Source: Desulfobacterales bacterium (GTDB lineage Bacteria > Desulfobacterota > Desulfobacteria > Desulfobacterales > UBA11574). Taken from it: a stretch of DNA of 8,735 nt. Positions 1-5,793 of the stretch are shown piece after piece. Below the pieces are notes generated by a model, which was not told where the DNA came from, ran no database searches, and was given only the letters and a program-made list of their open reading frames with translations. The stretch's first letter is position 1. Each line of letters starts with the position of its first letter. The position numbers and the translations under genes were made by a program. The stretch spans positions 1 through 8,735 of the forward strand of contig JAUVTO010000069.1 in assembly GCA_030601485.1 (NCBI GenBank). The letters are read 5' to 3'.

Positions 1-1124
1 TTGAGCGCAACAAGATCCCTGGCATTGGACTGCCTCATGACGATTTTGCTCCCGAGGCGTTCAAGATCATAAACCGATTTTAAGATCTCCCGGATATTCT
101 TTCGAACCTGAATGTTTTCCTTTGCTTCTTCAATAGCATCCTGTCTGGACTGAATCTCAAGAATATCCACAAGCGGATATTTGATCCACCGTTTAATCTG
201 CCTCCCTCCCATGGCGGTAACCGTTTTGTCCATAATTCCCAGGAGTGTCCCCTGTCCGGATCCTGTGCGGATATTCTTGATCAGTTCAAGGTTCCGACGG
301 CTTAACTCATCAACCAGAAGATAATTACTCAGTGAATAGGTTGCGATGCCGGTGAAATGCTCTACTTTATGTTTCTGGGTTTCCCGGACGTAGAAAATAA
401 GTGCTCCGGCCGCACGCACACCGGTTTTTAAATGTTCGCAACCGAATCCTTCAAGGGAAAGGGTTTTAAATTGATCAATAAGCCTTTCCCGTGCCCGGCT
501 GTGTTCGAATGCACTGTCTTCTAAAAAGGTTATGGATTTTTCAGGCAGTGCTTTTATAATAGATAAAAGAAAGGAATCATTTCTTGAAGATTCGGGGAAG
601 AGAACTTCTCTTGGGGATATGCGGAAGACCTCATCAACAACAGCATCCATATTTTCAGATTGGGTCACCCTAAAATTCCCGGTTGAAATATCTAAATAGC
701 TGAGTCCGGTGGCATCGTTATCATAGACAACAGCAAGAACATAATTATCCGTCTTTTCATCAAGCAACTCATTATCGACAATCATCCCCGGTGTAACAAC
801 CCGGACCACATCCCGTTTGACCAAACCTTTTGCCTGGGCCGGATCTTCTATTTGATCACATATTGCGACTTTGTATCCCTGGTCAATGAGGCGGGCGAGA
901 TAGTTCTGTGCGGATTTATACGGTACCCCGCACATGGGAATCGGGAATTCGTCTTTTTTGTTCCGTGAAGTTAAGGTTATCTCAAGAAGCCTGGAGGCAA
1001 GCTCGGCATCCTCAAAAAACATTTCGTAAAAATCTCCCATCCGGTAAAAAAGTATCGCGTCAGAGTACTTTTCCTTAATGGAGAGGTACTGCTTTATCAT
1101 GGGAGTCGTTTTCGAAACACTCAT
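1..1124 (-). CDS. mutS: DNA mismatch repair protein MutS, N-terminal part (3' end outside window)
   Basis: Mismatch-recognition ATPase of DNA repair. Only the first 374 codons are in the window; the reading frame stays open to the left edge. The mismatch-sensing Phe-X-Glu motif is visible as F32-Y33-E34 within FYRMGDFYEMFF. It is followed by the domain I signatures CGVPY and KVAICDQIEDP, then VVRVVTPG. A connector domain follows (about residues 125-250, including DISTGNFRV). The start of the lever/clamp domain has RRNLELIKNIR, TAMGGRQIKRWI and, near the edge, YDLERLGSKI. The ATPase Walker motifs lie outside the window, so their integrity cannot be judged. The ATG at 1122-1124 fits the family N-terminus. 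No good Shine-Dalgarno precedes it, and the LapA-like gene stops only 4 nt upstream, so translational coupling is likely (inference). Several stretches I translated by hand show no frameshift. Confidence 0.97.
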   Translation of the reverse strand, partial: MSVSKTTPMIKQYLSIKEKYSDAILFYRMGDFYEMFFEDAELASRLLEITLTSRNKKDEFPIPMCGVPYKSAQNYLARLIDQGYKVAICDQIEDPAQAKGLVKRDVVRVVTPGMIVDNELLDEKTDNYVLAVVYDNDATGLSYLDISTGNFRVTQSENMDAVVDEVFRISPREVLFPESSRNDSFLLSIIKALPEKSITFLEDSAFEHSRARERLIDQFKTLSLEGFGCEHLKTGVRAAGALIFYVRETQKHKVEHFTGIATYSLSNYLLVDELSRRNLELIKNIRTGSGQGTLLGIMDKTVTAMGGRQIKRWIKYPLVDILEIQSRQDAIEEAKENIQVRKNIREILKSVYDLERLGSKIVMRQSNARDLVAL

Positions 1125-1128
1125 ATGG

Positions 1129-1488
1129 CTAACTGGGTTCTTTGGGTTCGGCCTTGTGGTCCGAAGAACCGCTTTGTAATGATTCCACCTCTTTTTTTAG
1201 TGCTGCAATTTCCTCCAGCTGGGAAGTGGCTACTGCGTTTAAATTTTTTATCGTTTTTTTCGATTTGAACCGTGCGGAGAGATTGATAAAACAGGCAACC
1301 AAAAACCCGGTCAGAAAAAAAACGAGAAAAAAGACTGCATTGGACAGTTCTATTGTATGAAAAGGATCACCGTACAAAAGATCTATTTGAAGAACTTGTT
1401 TTGCCAATAAATAATCCTTATTCGAGAAAAAAATAATTGCGATAAAGCCTATAATAATTACCCAGAAAACGATCTTAAGTTTTTTCAT
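1129..1488 (-). CDS. LapA-domain (DUF1049-like) small inner-membrane protein
   Basis: A 119-residue membrane protein. It has two hydrophobic segments (about residues 5-22 and 49-70) separated by a short polar stretch, then a basic and coiled-coil-like tail (about 76-104, KSKKTIKNLN...LEEIAALKKEVESL) and a polar Lys/Glu-rich end. This two-helix-plus-coiled-coil plan is that of the LapA/DUF1049 family, linked in E. coli to lipopolysaccharide assembly. The assignment rests on architecture, with no decisive catalytic motif. A TTG at 1503 would add five residues, but the ATG at 1488 sits 6 nt after a perfect AAGGAG, so I chose the ATG. It lies 17 nt after the HIT gene and 4 nt before mutS, so the three are probably co-transcribed. 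Whether it has a functional link to mismatch repair is unknown. Confidence 0.72.
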   Translation of the reverse strand: MKKLKIVFWVIIIGFIAIIFFSNKDYLLAKQVLQIDLLYGDPFHTIELSNAVFFLVFFLTGFLVACFINLSARFKSKKTIKNLNAVATSQLEEIAALKKEVESLQSGSSDHKAEPKEPS

Positions 1489-1494
1489 GGTTGT

Positions 1495-1500
1495 CTCCTT
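1495..1500 (-). promoter_or_regulatory. Shine-Dalgarno site of the LapA-like gene
   Basis: The minus strand reads AAGGAG followed by a 6-nt spacer and ATG at 1488. It decides between that ATG and the in-frame TTG at 1503, which lies upstream of this site and so cannot use it. Confidence 0.85.
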
Positions 1501-1505
1501 CAATA

Positions 1506-1991
1506 TCAGATTGTTATATCTAGTTTATCAAAGTAAGGCTTTAGATTATTGTAGGTGCTTATTAAATGCTCCGGAATGACACGTACATCGGCAAAAACGG
1601 TTAACGCATTTGTATCGCCGAACCAGCGGGGAACAATATGAAAATGAAGATGTTCTTCAACGCCGGCACCTGCCACTTTCCCCAGATTAAGTCCAACATT
1701 AAACCCATCGGGGTTCATCACTTTTTTTAATATCCCCACAGATTTTTCAACGGTCTCAAGAAGGCCCCCCATTTCACCCTTGTTGAGTTGGTCAAGAGTG
1801 GAAATATGTTTGATCGGTGCCACCAGAAGATGGCCGTTAATGTAAGGAAATTTATTCATAACAACAAGGGTGGCCTTGCCATTGTAAAGGGTCAGATTGT
1901 CCTGTTCTGAAAGGGCCTTACAAAATATACAGCCGTTCTCTTTATCACTCAGAATATATTCCATGCGCCATGGAGCCCACATGGTTTTCAT
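1506..1991 (-). CDS. HIT-family nucleotide hydrolase/phosphorylase (Ap4A phosphorylase-like)
   Basis: A 161-residue histidine-triad protein, the usual length for the bacterial stand-alone HIT group beginning M-W-A-P-W-R-M-E-Y-I. Visible motifs are that N-terminus (residues 4-13), a CxxC pair at C21/C24, NKFPYINGHLLVAP (46-59) with H62 following, the glycine-rich GFNVGLNLGKVAGAGV (96-111), and the triad H114-L-H116-F-H118 in HLHFHIVPRW. In HIT enzymes the middle histidine (H116) is the nucleophile, and C21/C24 with H62 and H114 may hold a structural zinc (inference from relatives). Family members with this N-terminus include mycobacterial Ap4A phosphorylase, so the likely substrates are dinucleoside polyphosphates; the exact substrate cannot be read from sequence. 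A strong AGGAGG lies 7 nt before the ATG. It is the first gene of a tight cluster with the LapA-like gene and mutS, and 137 nt separate it from the UPF0280 gene upstream. Confidence 0.9.
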   Translation of the reverse strand: MKTMWAPWRMEYILSDKENGCIFCKALSEQDNLTLYNGKATLVVMNKFPYINGHLLVAPIKHISTLDQLNKGEMGGLLETVEKSVGILKKVMNPDGFNVGLNLGKVAGAGVEEHLHFHIVPRWFGDTNALTVFADVRVIPEHLISTYNNLKPYFDKLDITI

Positions 1992-1998
1992 TATTAAT

Positions 1999-2004
1999 CC
2001 TCCT
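1999..2004 (-). promoter_or_regulatory. Shine-Dalgarno site of the HIT gene
   Basis: A perfect AGGAGG on the minus strand, 7 nt before the ATG at 1991. It favours this ATG over the in-frame ATG three codons later (1982). It is the strongest ribosome-binding site in the window. Confidence 0.88.
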
Positions 2005-2036
2005 AATTAAAATCGAAGTGTACTGATCTCGACACA

Positions 2037-2066
2037 TTGATAAAAAGTTTCTTGCGAGACCATCAA
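2037..2066 (-). promoter_or_regulatory. Weak candidate promoter of the HIT-lapA-mutS cluster
   Basis: On the minus strand TTGATG (2061-2066) and TATCAA (2037-2042) are separated by 18 nt. Each matches four of six consensus sigma-70 bases. The pair lies in the 137-nt gap upstream of the HIT gene, where a promoter is expected. A perfect TTGACA at 2082-2087 is nearby but has no acceptable -10 box at 16-18 nt. This is suggestive only. Confidence 0.22.
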
Positions 2067-2128
2067 TTTTCATTAGTCAATTGTCAATAAACCCTCTACC
2101 CTTTTCAAGCCAAAAACTCAACCCTTTT

Positions 2129-2854
2129 CTATTTTAGGCGCACAACCTTCAGTTCACCCCACATGCCGATCTCGTCTCCCATAATCACAACAATCCCGCC
2201 AACCCCTTGGATATTTTTACCGAAATCAATTGCAGACCCGATATGTGCTTTTGACGTTATCTGATTGCCGATGGACGTTGCAGCAGCATCGGCAAGCGAA
2301 CAGGAGCGGGACAACACACAGACGGCGTCCGCTTTCCCGAAACTTAGCGAGTGGCCCACGGTGCCTGATGATGTGCATACGGATAACGGTTTTTCTCCCG
2401 GATCCACACGCAGGCCCATGCCCAGACTCATCGGAGAATTACCGGCAAAAATACCGATGGTAACCGGGCCGTTTGTTTTGAAAAAGATGTCCCCCCCGTT
2501 TTCCACAACAACTTCATCGGTATGCATCAACAGATCAATCCCCACGTGCTCGGCAATGGCGCCGGCAACCGCCGCCATGGGACCCACACCGGCCTTTTCA
2601 CCCGCTGATGCCATGTCGTTTATGATAATGGGCGCCGGGCCGCTGACCCGCCACGGCTTCAACGTGTTTACGAATTCGGGATATCTTTCTATATAAGCCT
2701 CGATAACCCCCCTGTGTTTGAGAATCAGTTCCCTGGTTATCTCCTCAAGCGGTTTTACCGCATGCACAAACAGATCTGTTTCCTTAACGGCCACCCGGAA
2801 ACCAACCATATTCTCTCTGGCCGTCAGATTCCTGTACGATCGTTTTTGATACAT
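2129..2854 (-). CDS. UPF0280 family protein (ApbE-like superfamily, function unknown)
   Basis: A 241-residue protein whose whole length matches the UPF0280/COG2122 pattern: Y-R-N near the N-terminus, VKETDL (23-28), PAPIIINDMASAGEKAGVGPMAAVAGAIAE (73-102), VENGGDIF (117-124), TSSGTVGHS (161-169), GKADAV (173-178) and SLADAAATSIGNQI (186-199). The NGGDI and ADA-A-T elements resemble the corresponding motifs of the ApbE flavin transferase fold, to which the family is distantly related. No biochemical activity is established, and I assign none. It is soluble, with no signal peptide or membrane segment. The ATG at 2854 fits the family start, but only a weak GGGG lies directly before it. It has a 430-nt repeat-bearing gap upstream and 137 nt downstream, so it may be a single-gene unit. 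I see no hairpin-plus-T-tract terminator after its stop. Confidence 0.92.
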   Translation of the reverse strand: MYQKRSYRNLTARENMVGFRVAVKETDLFVHAVKPLEEITRELILKHRGVIEAYIERYPEFVNTLKPWRVSGPAPIIINDMASAGEKAGVGPMAAVAGAIAEHVGIDLLMHTDEVVVENGGDIFFKTNGPVTIGIFAGNSPMSLGMGLRVDPGEKPLSVCTSSGTVGHSLSFGKADAVCVLSRSCSLADAAATSIGNQITSKAHIGSAIDFGKNIQGVGGIVVIMGDEIGMWGELKVVRLK

Positions 2855-3027
2855 CCCCAGTCAATTATTACCCTCAGAAAAAGTAGTTTATTTCTTAATA
2901 TCATCTTGAGTTTTCGAAAAATATCTCTTTACAATACAATATTTATATCATTTTCAGCATGCTTTATTTTTTGTAACCATTCACGTATTTTTTTGAAATC
3001 CTACATTCCAAACGCTAAAGATCAATT
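2855..3027. other. AT-rich gene-free stretch upstream of the UPF0280 gene
   Basis: This part of the 430-nt gap should hold the promoter of the UPF0280 gene. It is AT-rich with several TATAAA/TATTGT-like strings on the minus strand, but I could not pair any with a -35 box at correct spacing. A plus-strand open frame runs through it (2714-3061), but that frame starts antisense inside UPF0280 and ends in repeat sequence, so I do not call it. I see no RNA gene here. Confidence 0.5.
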
Positions 3028-3111
3028 AAATCACAAATTCCAAGCACCAAATTACAAATAAATCTCAAATCTCAAGCACCAAATCTCAAACTTCAAATTC
3101 CAGACAGGTTC

Positions 3112-3142
3112 CCTCCGGGCCGTAGGCCCTATGGGCCGGAGG
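3112..3142. repeat. GC-rich hairpin 1 of the fold-back element
   Basis: CCTCCGGGCC (3112-3121) pairs with GGGCCGGAGG (3133-3142): seven perfect pairs, one mismatch, then two more pairs, around an 11-nt loop. The loop contains GGCCC, which can instead pair with 3117-3121, so two alternative folds exist. On the plus strand a T-rich tract begins about nine bases later (3152-3160), giving it a terminator-like look in the direction opposite to the genes. Confidence 0.8.
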
Positions 3143-3182
3143 CAAAGCGATTGTTTTTTTGTTTGGTATTTGGAATTTCGGT

Positions 3183-3212
3183 CACGCGCAGCGCAGGCGC
3201 TTGCGCCGCGTG
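3183..3212. repeat. GC-rich hairpin 2; holds the 28-bp core shared with 8435-8462
   Basis: CACGCG (3183-3188) pairs with CGCGTG (3207-3212), and GCGCA (3191-3195) pairs with TGCGC (3202-3206). This leaves a 2-nt bulge and a 6-nt loop, 11 base pairs in all. Bases 3185-3212 recur exactly at 8435-8462. On the plus strand a run of T with scattered G follows at once (3213-3232), so the unit looks like an intrinsic terminator for plus-strand RNA, although no plus-strand gene lies nearby. Confidence 0.85.
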
Positions 3213-3284
3213 TTGTTTTTTGTTTGTTTTTTGAGATTTGTTATTTGGAATTTCTACTAACTCAATTACTCCGAACGGATACCA

Positions 3285-4454
3285 TTATTTGAATTGCGTT
3301 TTTGGACGTATATCTTCGGGGCACTGTCTCAAAAAATAGTGATCCGTCATCCCGGCAATGAAATCCCTGACGATTTCCTCTTTGCGATGGTTTTTAATAT
3401 AATCTTCAGACATATCCTCCAGAAAACCGGTAAATATTACTGACGTTCGATTTTCAGTTTCAATATCATCAAGGTATTTTTCAAAAAGCATTGCAAACAG
3501 TTTCTTTATGAGGCCCGTATGTTTTTTGATTTCCGGATTCATGTAAATACGCTCAAGGTTAAAATCCTTGAGCCGTTTTAAGGCATCCGACACTTCCGGG
3601 CTGAATGCAACATAGCTGTTTTGAAAGCTGTTTTTGATAATATCGGTTACAAGATTATAGACGATGGTTCCGTTTGTATCCCCGAGAATACCCACGCTGT
3701 CCTTGGGAAGATCAGATCTTTTGATTATTTTGAGCCGTATGGCATCTTCTATGTCACGACCGATGTAACTAATGGTATCTGCCATCCGGACAACACACCC
3801 TTCCAGGGTCATGGGTATAAGCTTGACCCAGGGGTCATCCTTTTTGGCGAACATCTCTTTTTCTAATGTTTCAAATGTCTTATTTCTCTCTGGTTCAAGT
3901 ACCTGGTTATGGATTTCTCCGTCATGGCAGAGAATACCGTCCAGAGTCTGCAGACAAAGATTCCATCCTTTGCCTTTACATTCCACCTTGTCCAGAAAAT
4001 GAACACTCTGAACGTTATGCTGAAAATAACCGATACCATTTGACCGGCAAAGTTCTGACAAAAACCTTTCACCGTCATGCCCGAACGGTGTATGCCCGAT
4101 ATCATGGCCCATAGAAATAGCCTCAATCAGATCCTCGTTCAATCTCAGATAACGACCAATGGTCCTTGCAATTTTCGATACCAGTTGAACATGGAGCACA
4201 CGGTGGGTAATATGATCATTGTGTATCAGATAAAAGACCTGGGTTTTGTCGATATATCGTGTGTAGGCCCGTGAATGCAGAATCCGATCTGCATCCACAG
4301 AAAATATTTGGCGGTACCCTTCTTCTAAACGAACCTCATGAACCCGTCGCACGCCTGCTGAACTCAACGTTGCAATGGGGGATAACATTTCGGTTTCTCG
4401 CTGTTTCAGGGCTACACTTAGAGTATCGAGGTTTTTTTCTTTAAATTTTACCAT
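3285..4454 (-). CDS. HD-domain dNTP triphosphohydrolase, dGTPase-like
   Basis: A 389-residue protein of the dGTPase (deoxyguanosinetriphosphate triphosphohydrolase) branch of the HD superfamily. The family cleaves dNTPs to nucleoside plus triphosphate. Visible are DKTQVF (69-74) with THRVLHVQLVSKIART (83-98), then GHDIGHTPFGHDGE (116-129), FQHNVQS (145-151) and RMADTISYIGRDIEDAI (223-239). The expected metal ligands are all present: H84, H117-D118 and D226. The further conserved H121 and H126 are also there. The activity is therefore probably intact, but which dNTP is preferred cannot be told. The ATG at 4454 overlaps the end of the ATP-grasp gene by 14 nt, and the best SD-like GGAG lies unusually far upstream, so coupled translation is likely. 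It is the last gene of a three-gene unit; the fold-back element follows. dNTPases of this family serve in dNTP-pool control and, in some bacteria, in phage defence. Nothing here decides between these. Confidence 0.87.
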   Translation of the reverse strand: MVKFKEKNLDTLSVALKQRETEMLSPIATLSSAGVRRVHEVRLEEGYRQIFSVDADRILHSRAYTRYIDKTQVFYLIHNDHITHRVLHVQLVSKIARTIGRYLRLNEDLIEAISMGHDIGHTPFGHDGERFLSELCRSNGIGYFQHNVQSVHFLDKVECKGKGWNLCLQTLDGILCHDGEIHNQVLEPERNKTFETLEKEMFAKKDDPWVKLIPMTLEGCVVRMADTISYIGRDIEDAIRLKIIKRSDLPKDSVGILGDTNGTIVYNLVTDIIKNSFQNSYVAFSPEVSDALKRLKDFNLERIYMNPEIKKHTGLIKKLFAMLFEKYLDDIETENRTSVIFTGFLEDMSEDYIKNHRKEEIVRDFIAGMTDHYFLRQCPEDIRPKTQFK

Positions 4455-5226
4455 TTTCTATCATGCTCTCCATGAGTTTAATGTAATCTATCCCTGCCTT
4501 TCTGAATCCTTCTTTACCGAATTTCATATTGGCTTCAAGAACATACAGATCTTTGTCATGCTCAATGATATCGATACCAACATCATCCCACCGGCATCTC
4601 CGGGCGGTATCAAGGGCAAGACCAAGAACATTTTTAGGGACAGGATCCAGACTGATGGTTGCACCGACAGCAACGTTGCTTCTAAATTCACCCAAAGGCG
4701 CAATACGCCAGTAGGCATGAACTACCCGATCTCCTATAACAACAATCCGCATATCGCGGTCTGACGGCAGGTATTCCTGAATATAGGCAACATTCGACCG
4801 ACTGAGATAGGAATCCAGGTCTTCTTGATTCCGGATAAGGTAAACCCCTCTTCCCATGGCCGATCCCCGTGGGATTTTGGCGATAAAAGGAAATTGAAAA
4901 TGTTCGCAAATAGAGTTTTTCTGGCGTTTTCCATAAAACACCCGGGTCCTGGGATGCGGTATTTCGAGAAGATTAAACAGGGCGGTTTGCTTGATCTTGT
5001 CCTGAACACACTTATAATTATGGTAACTGGGAAAGGTTTTTTTTCCCATGGCATCGAACAGTTCGGCATAGAAGGTGGTCGGATAGTATATCTTTTCGGC
5101 CTTTCTGATAAGATCCGCATCCGTATGGCTGTAATCGGAAAAATTAGGTCGCACCCCCAAGGTTACAACATTTTTACAGTTTTTAAGCCGTGCTTCAAGG
5201 GCAATGACTTTTTTAACGGTTATCAT
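4441..5226 (-). CDS. RimK-type ATP-grasp ligase of unknown substrate
   Basis: A 261-residue protein with a short N-terminal domain (about 1-70) and an ATP-grasp domain resembling RimK/glutathione-synthase-type ligases, which join a carboxylate to an amine through an acyl-phosphate. Motifs, numbered from the ATG, are the lid/ATP lysine in PFIAKIPRGSAMGRGV (K117, glycine-rich loop 121-127), the hinge YIQEYL (Q150-E151), DMRIVVIGD (R160), GIDII (D219) and the metal-binding E231-x-N233 in YVLEANMKFG. All the catalytic elements I know to look for are present. The acceptor substrate is not evident. An in-frame TTG at 5235 has a GAGG four bases upstream and would add three residues. I chose the ATG at 5226, but the start is uncertain. 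It overlaps the Mut7-C gene by 14 nt (23 with TTG) and the dNTPase gene by 14 nt, implying a translationally coupled operon and a shared role. Confidence 0.85.
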   Translation of the reverse strand: MITVKKVIALEARLKNCKNVVTLGVRPNFSDYSHTDADLIRKAEKIYYPTTFYAELFDAMGKKTFPSYHNYKCVQDKIKQTALFNLLEIPHPRTRVFYGKRQKNSICEHFQFPFIAKIPRGSAMGRGVYLIRNQEDLDSYLSRSNVAYIQEYLPSDRDMRIVVIGDRVVHAYWRIAPLGEFRSNVAVGATISLDPVPKNVLGLALDTARRCRWDDVGIDIIEHDKDLYVLEANMKFGKEGFRKAGIDYIKLMESMIENGKI

Positions 5227-5698
5227 AACGGTCAAATAGCCTCATGATGATATCGTGGCTCCGTTCGGTATGACTTCCCGGCCAGTATATTCTCCGGCAT
5301 CGGCCGCATATCTGAAAAATATCGCGGGTTTGCCAGATAAAGTCGGGCACATTCCCCCGCACGGATTCCTTGTCAACCGGTTGGATGCGGGTGTTACACC
5401 GGATGCATCGTGAAAACGGACGCGTATCCGTATAAATAATGCCCAGCGTGTCAATCACCTCTCTGAGCTGCTCAAAGGGAATGTTAGGCGTGATAAATAT
5501 AAACTCTTGCGGCAATTTGCCGTCCCGGACACGCTCGGTGCGGGTGAGCAAAATACGGTTTTTCCTCCCCGAATCCATGGTTTTTTTTGTTGAAAAGCCG
5601 GGCTCATAAGATGTATCAAAGCCAAGAATCCGCAGCCATTTTGCCAGTTTGCCCAGCGTCGGCTCCGCAGCAAAACATATTTCACTCTCGTTGTTCAT
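5213..5698 (-). CDS. Mut7-C RNase-fold protein (PIN-like, zinc-ribbon C-terminus)
   Basis: A 161-residue stand-alone Mut7-C domain protein (formerly DUF82). The N-terminal half is the PIN-like part: FAAEPTLGKLAKWLRILGFDTSY (9-31), NRILLTR (47-53) and a QLREV segment (77-81). The C-terminal half is a zinc-ribbon with C98-x-x-C101 and C131-x-x-C134, RIQPVDKE (104-111) and the signature YWPGSH (138-143). Family members are predicted single-stranded RNA nucleases. In this copy positions usually acidic in the family look altered: the early Asp is E12, the LTRD Asp is T54 (followed by E55), and the usual acidic cluster between them reads FSTKKTMDSG. Catalysis may be reduced or lost (inference). The ATG at 5698 has only a weak SD. 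It is the first gene of the overlapped trio with the ATP-grasp and dNTPase genes, 95 nt after the LolB-like gene. Confidence 0.9.
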   Translation of the reverse strand: MNNESEICFAAEPTLGKLAKWLRILGFDTSYEPGFSTKKTMDSGRKNRILLTRTERVRDGKLPQEFIFITPNIPFEQLREVIDTLGIIYTDTRPFSRCIRCNTRIQPVDKESVRGNVPDFIWQTRDIFQICGRCRRIYWPGSHTERSHDIIMRLFDRYDNR

Positions 5699-5732
5699 TG
5701 GTCACTGACACCTGTACCCCGATCTAATAATC

Positions 5733-5780
5733 AACAATTAATTGTTAACCATTACTTATTCAACCCTGAACCTTGAACCC
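5733..5780. repeat. Short intergenic repeats: AT palindrome and AACCCTG-type heptamers
   Basis: The 95-nt gap between the LolB-like and Mut7-C genes contains a perfect 14-nt palindrome, AACAATTAATTGTT (5733-5746), and about two and a half copies of a heptamer, AACCCTG AACCTTG AACCC (5762-5780). The palindrome could be an operator or chance in AT-rich DNA. The heptamers look like a remnant of a simple tandem repeat. No convincing promoter for the Mut7-C operon was found here. Confidence 0.45.
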
Positions 5781-5793
5781 ATTAAAAGCTTTT

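Larger units (their letters stand above)
3028..3255. repeat. Large fold-back intergenic element with AT-rich inverted arms and two GC-rich hairpins
   Basis: The left arm (3028-3104) is built from degenerate units of the type AAATTCCAAGCACCAAAT and AAATCTCAA. The right side carries their complements: TTTGGAATTT twice (near 3169-3178 and 3244-3253) and TTGAGATTT (3231-3239). For example, AAATTCCAA at 3035-3043 pairs with 3245-3253, and AAATCTCAA at 3060-3068 pairs with 3231-3239. Between the arms sit two GC-rich hairpins, listed separately. The base composition changes abruptly at the hairpins. It has no coding potential. It resembles miniature fold-back or REP-like intergenic elements of multicopy type, but copy number cannot be judged here. 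It lies between the dNTPase gene and the UPF0280 gene and could insulate or terminate transcripts (inference). Confidence 0.75.

Noticed and set aside
2082..2087. Perfect TTGACA as a -35 box
   Set aside because: No acceptable -10 hexamer lies 16-18 nt downstream on the minus strand.
2265..2696. Plus-strand open frame of 143 codons
   Set aside because: It lies wholly antisense to the well-supported UPF0280 gene and shows no family motif.
2714..3061. Plus-strand open frame of 115 codons spanning the start of UPF0280 and the gap
   Set aside because: It begins antisense to the UPF0280 N-terminus and ends inside repeat arms, has no recognisable domain, and its composition follows the AT-rich gap. 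It is best explained as chance.
3183..3232. Functional intrinsic terminator for a plus-strand transcript
   Set aside because: A hairpin followed by a T-rich run is present, but there is no plus-strand gene upstream. It is kept as part of the repeat element.
3028..3255. CRISPR array
   Set aside because: The repeated units are short, degenerate and arranged as inverted arms. There are no regular spacers of constant length and no cas genes.
3256..3284. Intrinsic terminator directly after the dNTPase gene
   Set aside because: Only a 4-bp TCCG/CGGA stem with a 2-nt loop and no T tract on the minus strand.
3285..4454. Stand-alone phage-defence role for the dGTPase-like gene
   Set aside because: Some dGTPases act in defence, but there are no neighbouring defence, phage or mobile genes here, so context does not support it beyond speculation.
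4734..5120. Minus-strand open frame of 128 codons in another frame of the ATP-grasp gene
   Set aside because: It is an out-of-frame shadow of the ATP-grasp coding sequence, with no motif of its own.
4825..5247. Plus-strand open frame of 140 codons
   Set aside because: It lies antisense to the ATP-grasp gene, whose catalytic motifs make it the real reading frame.
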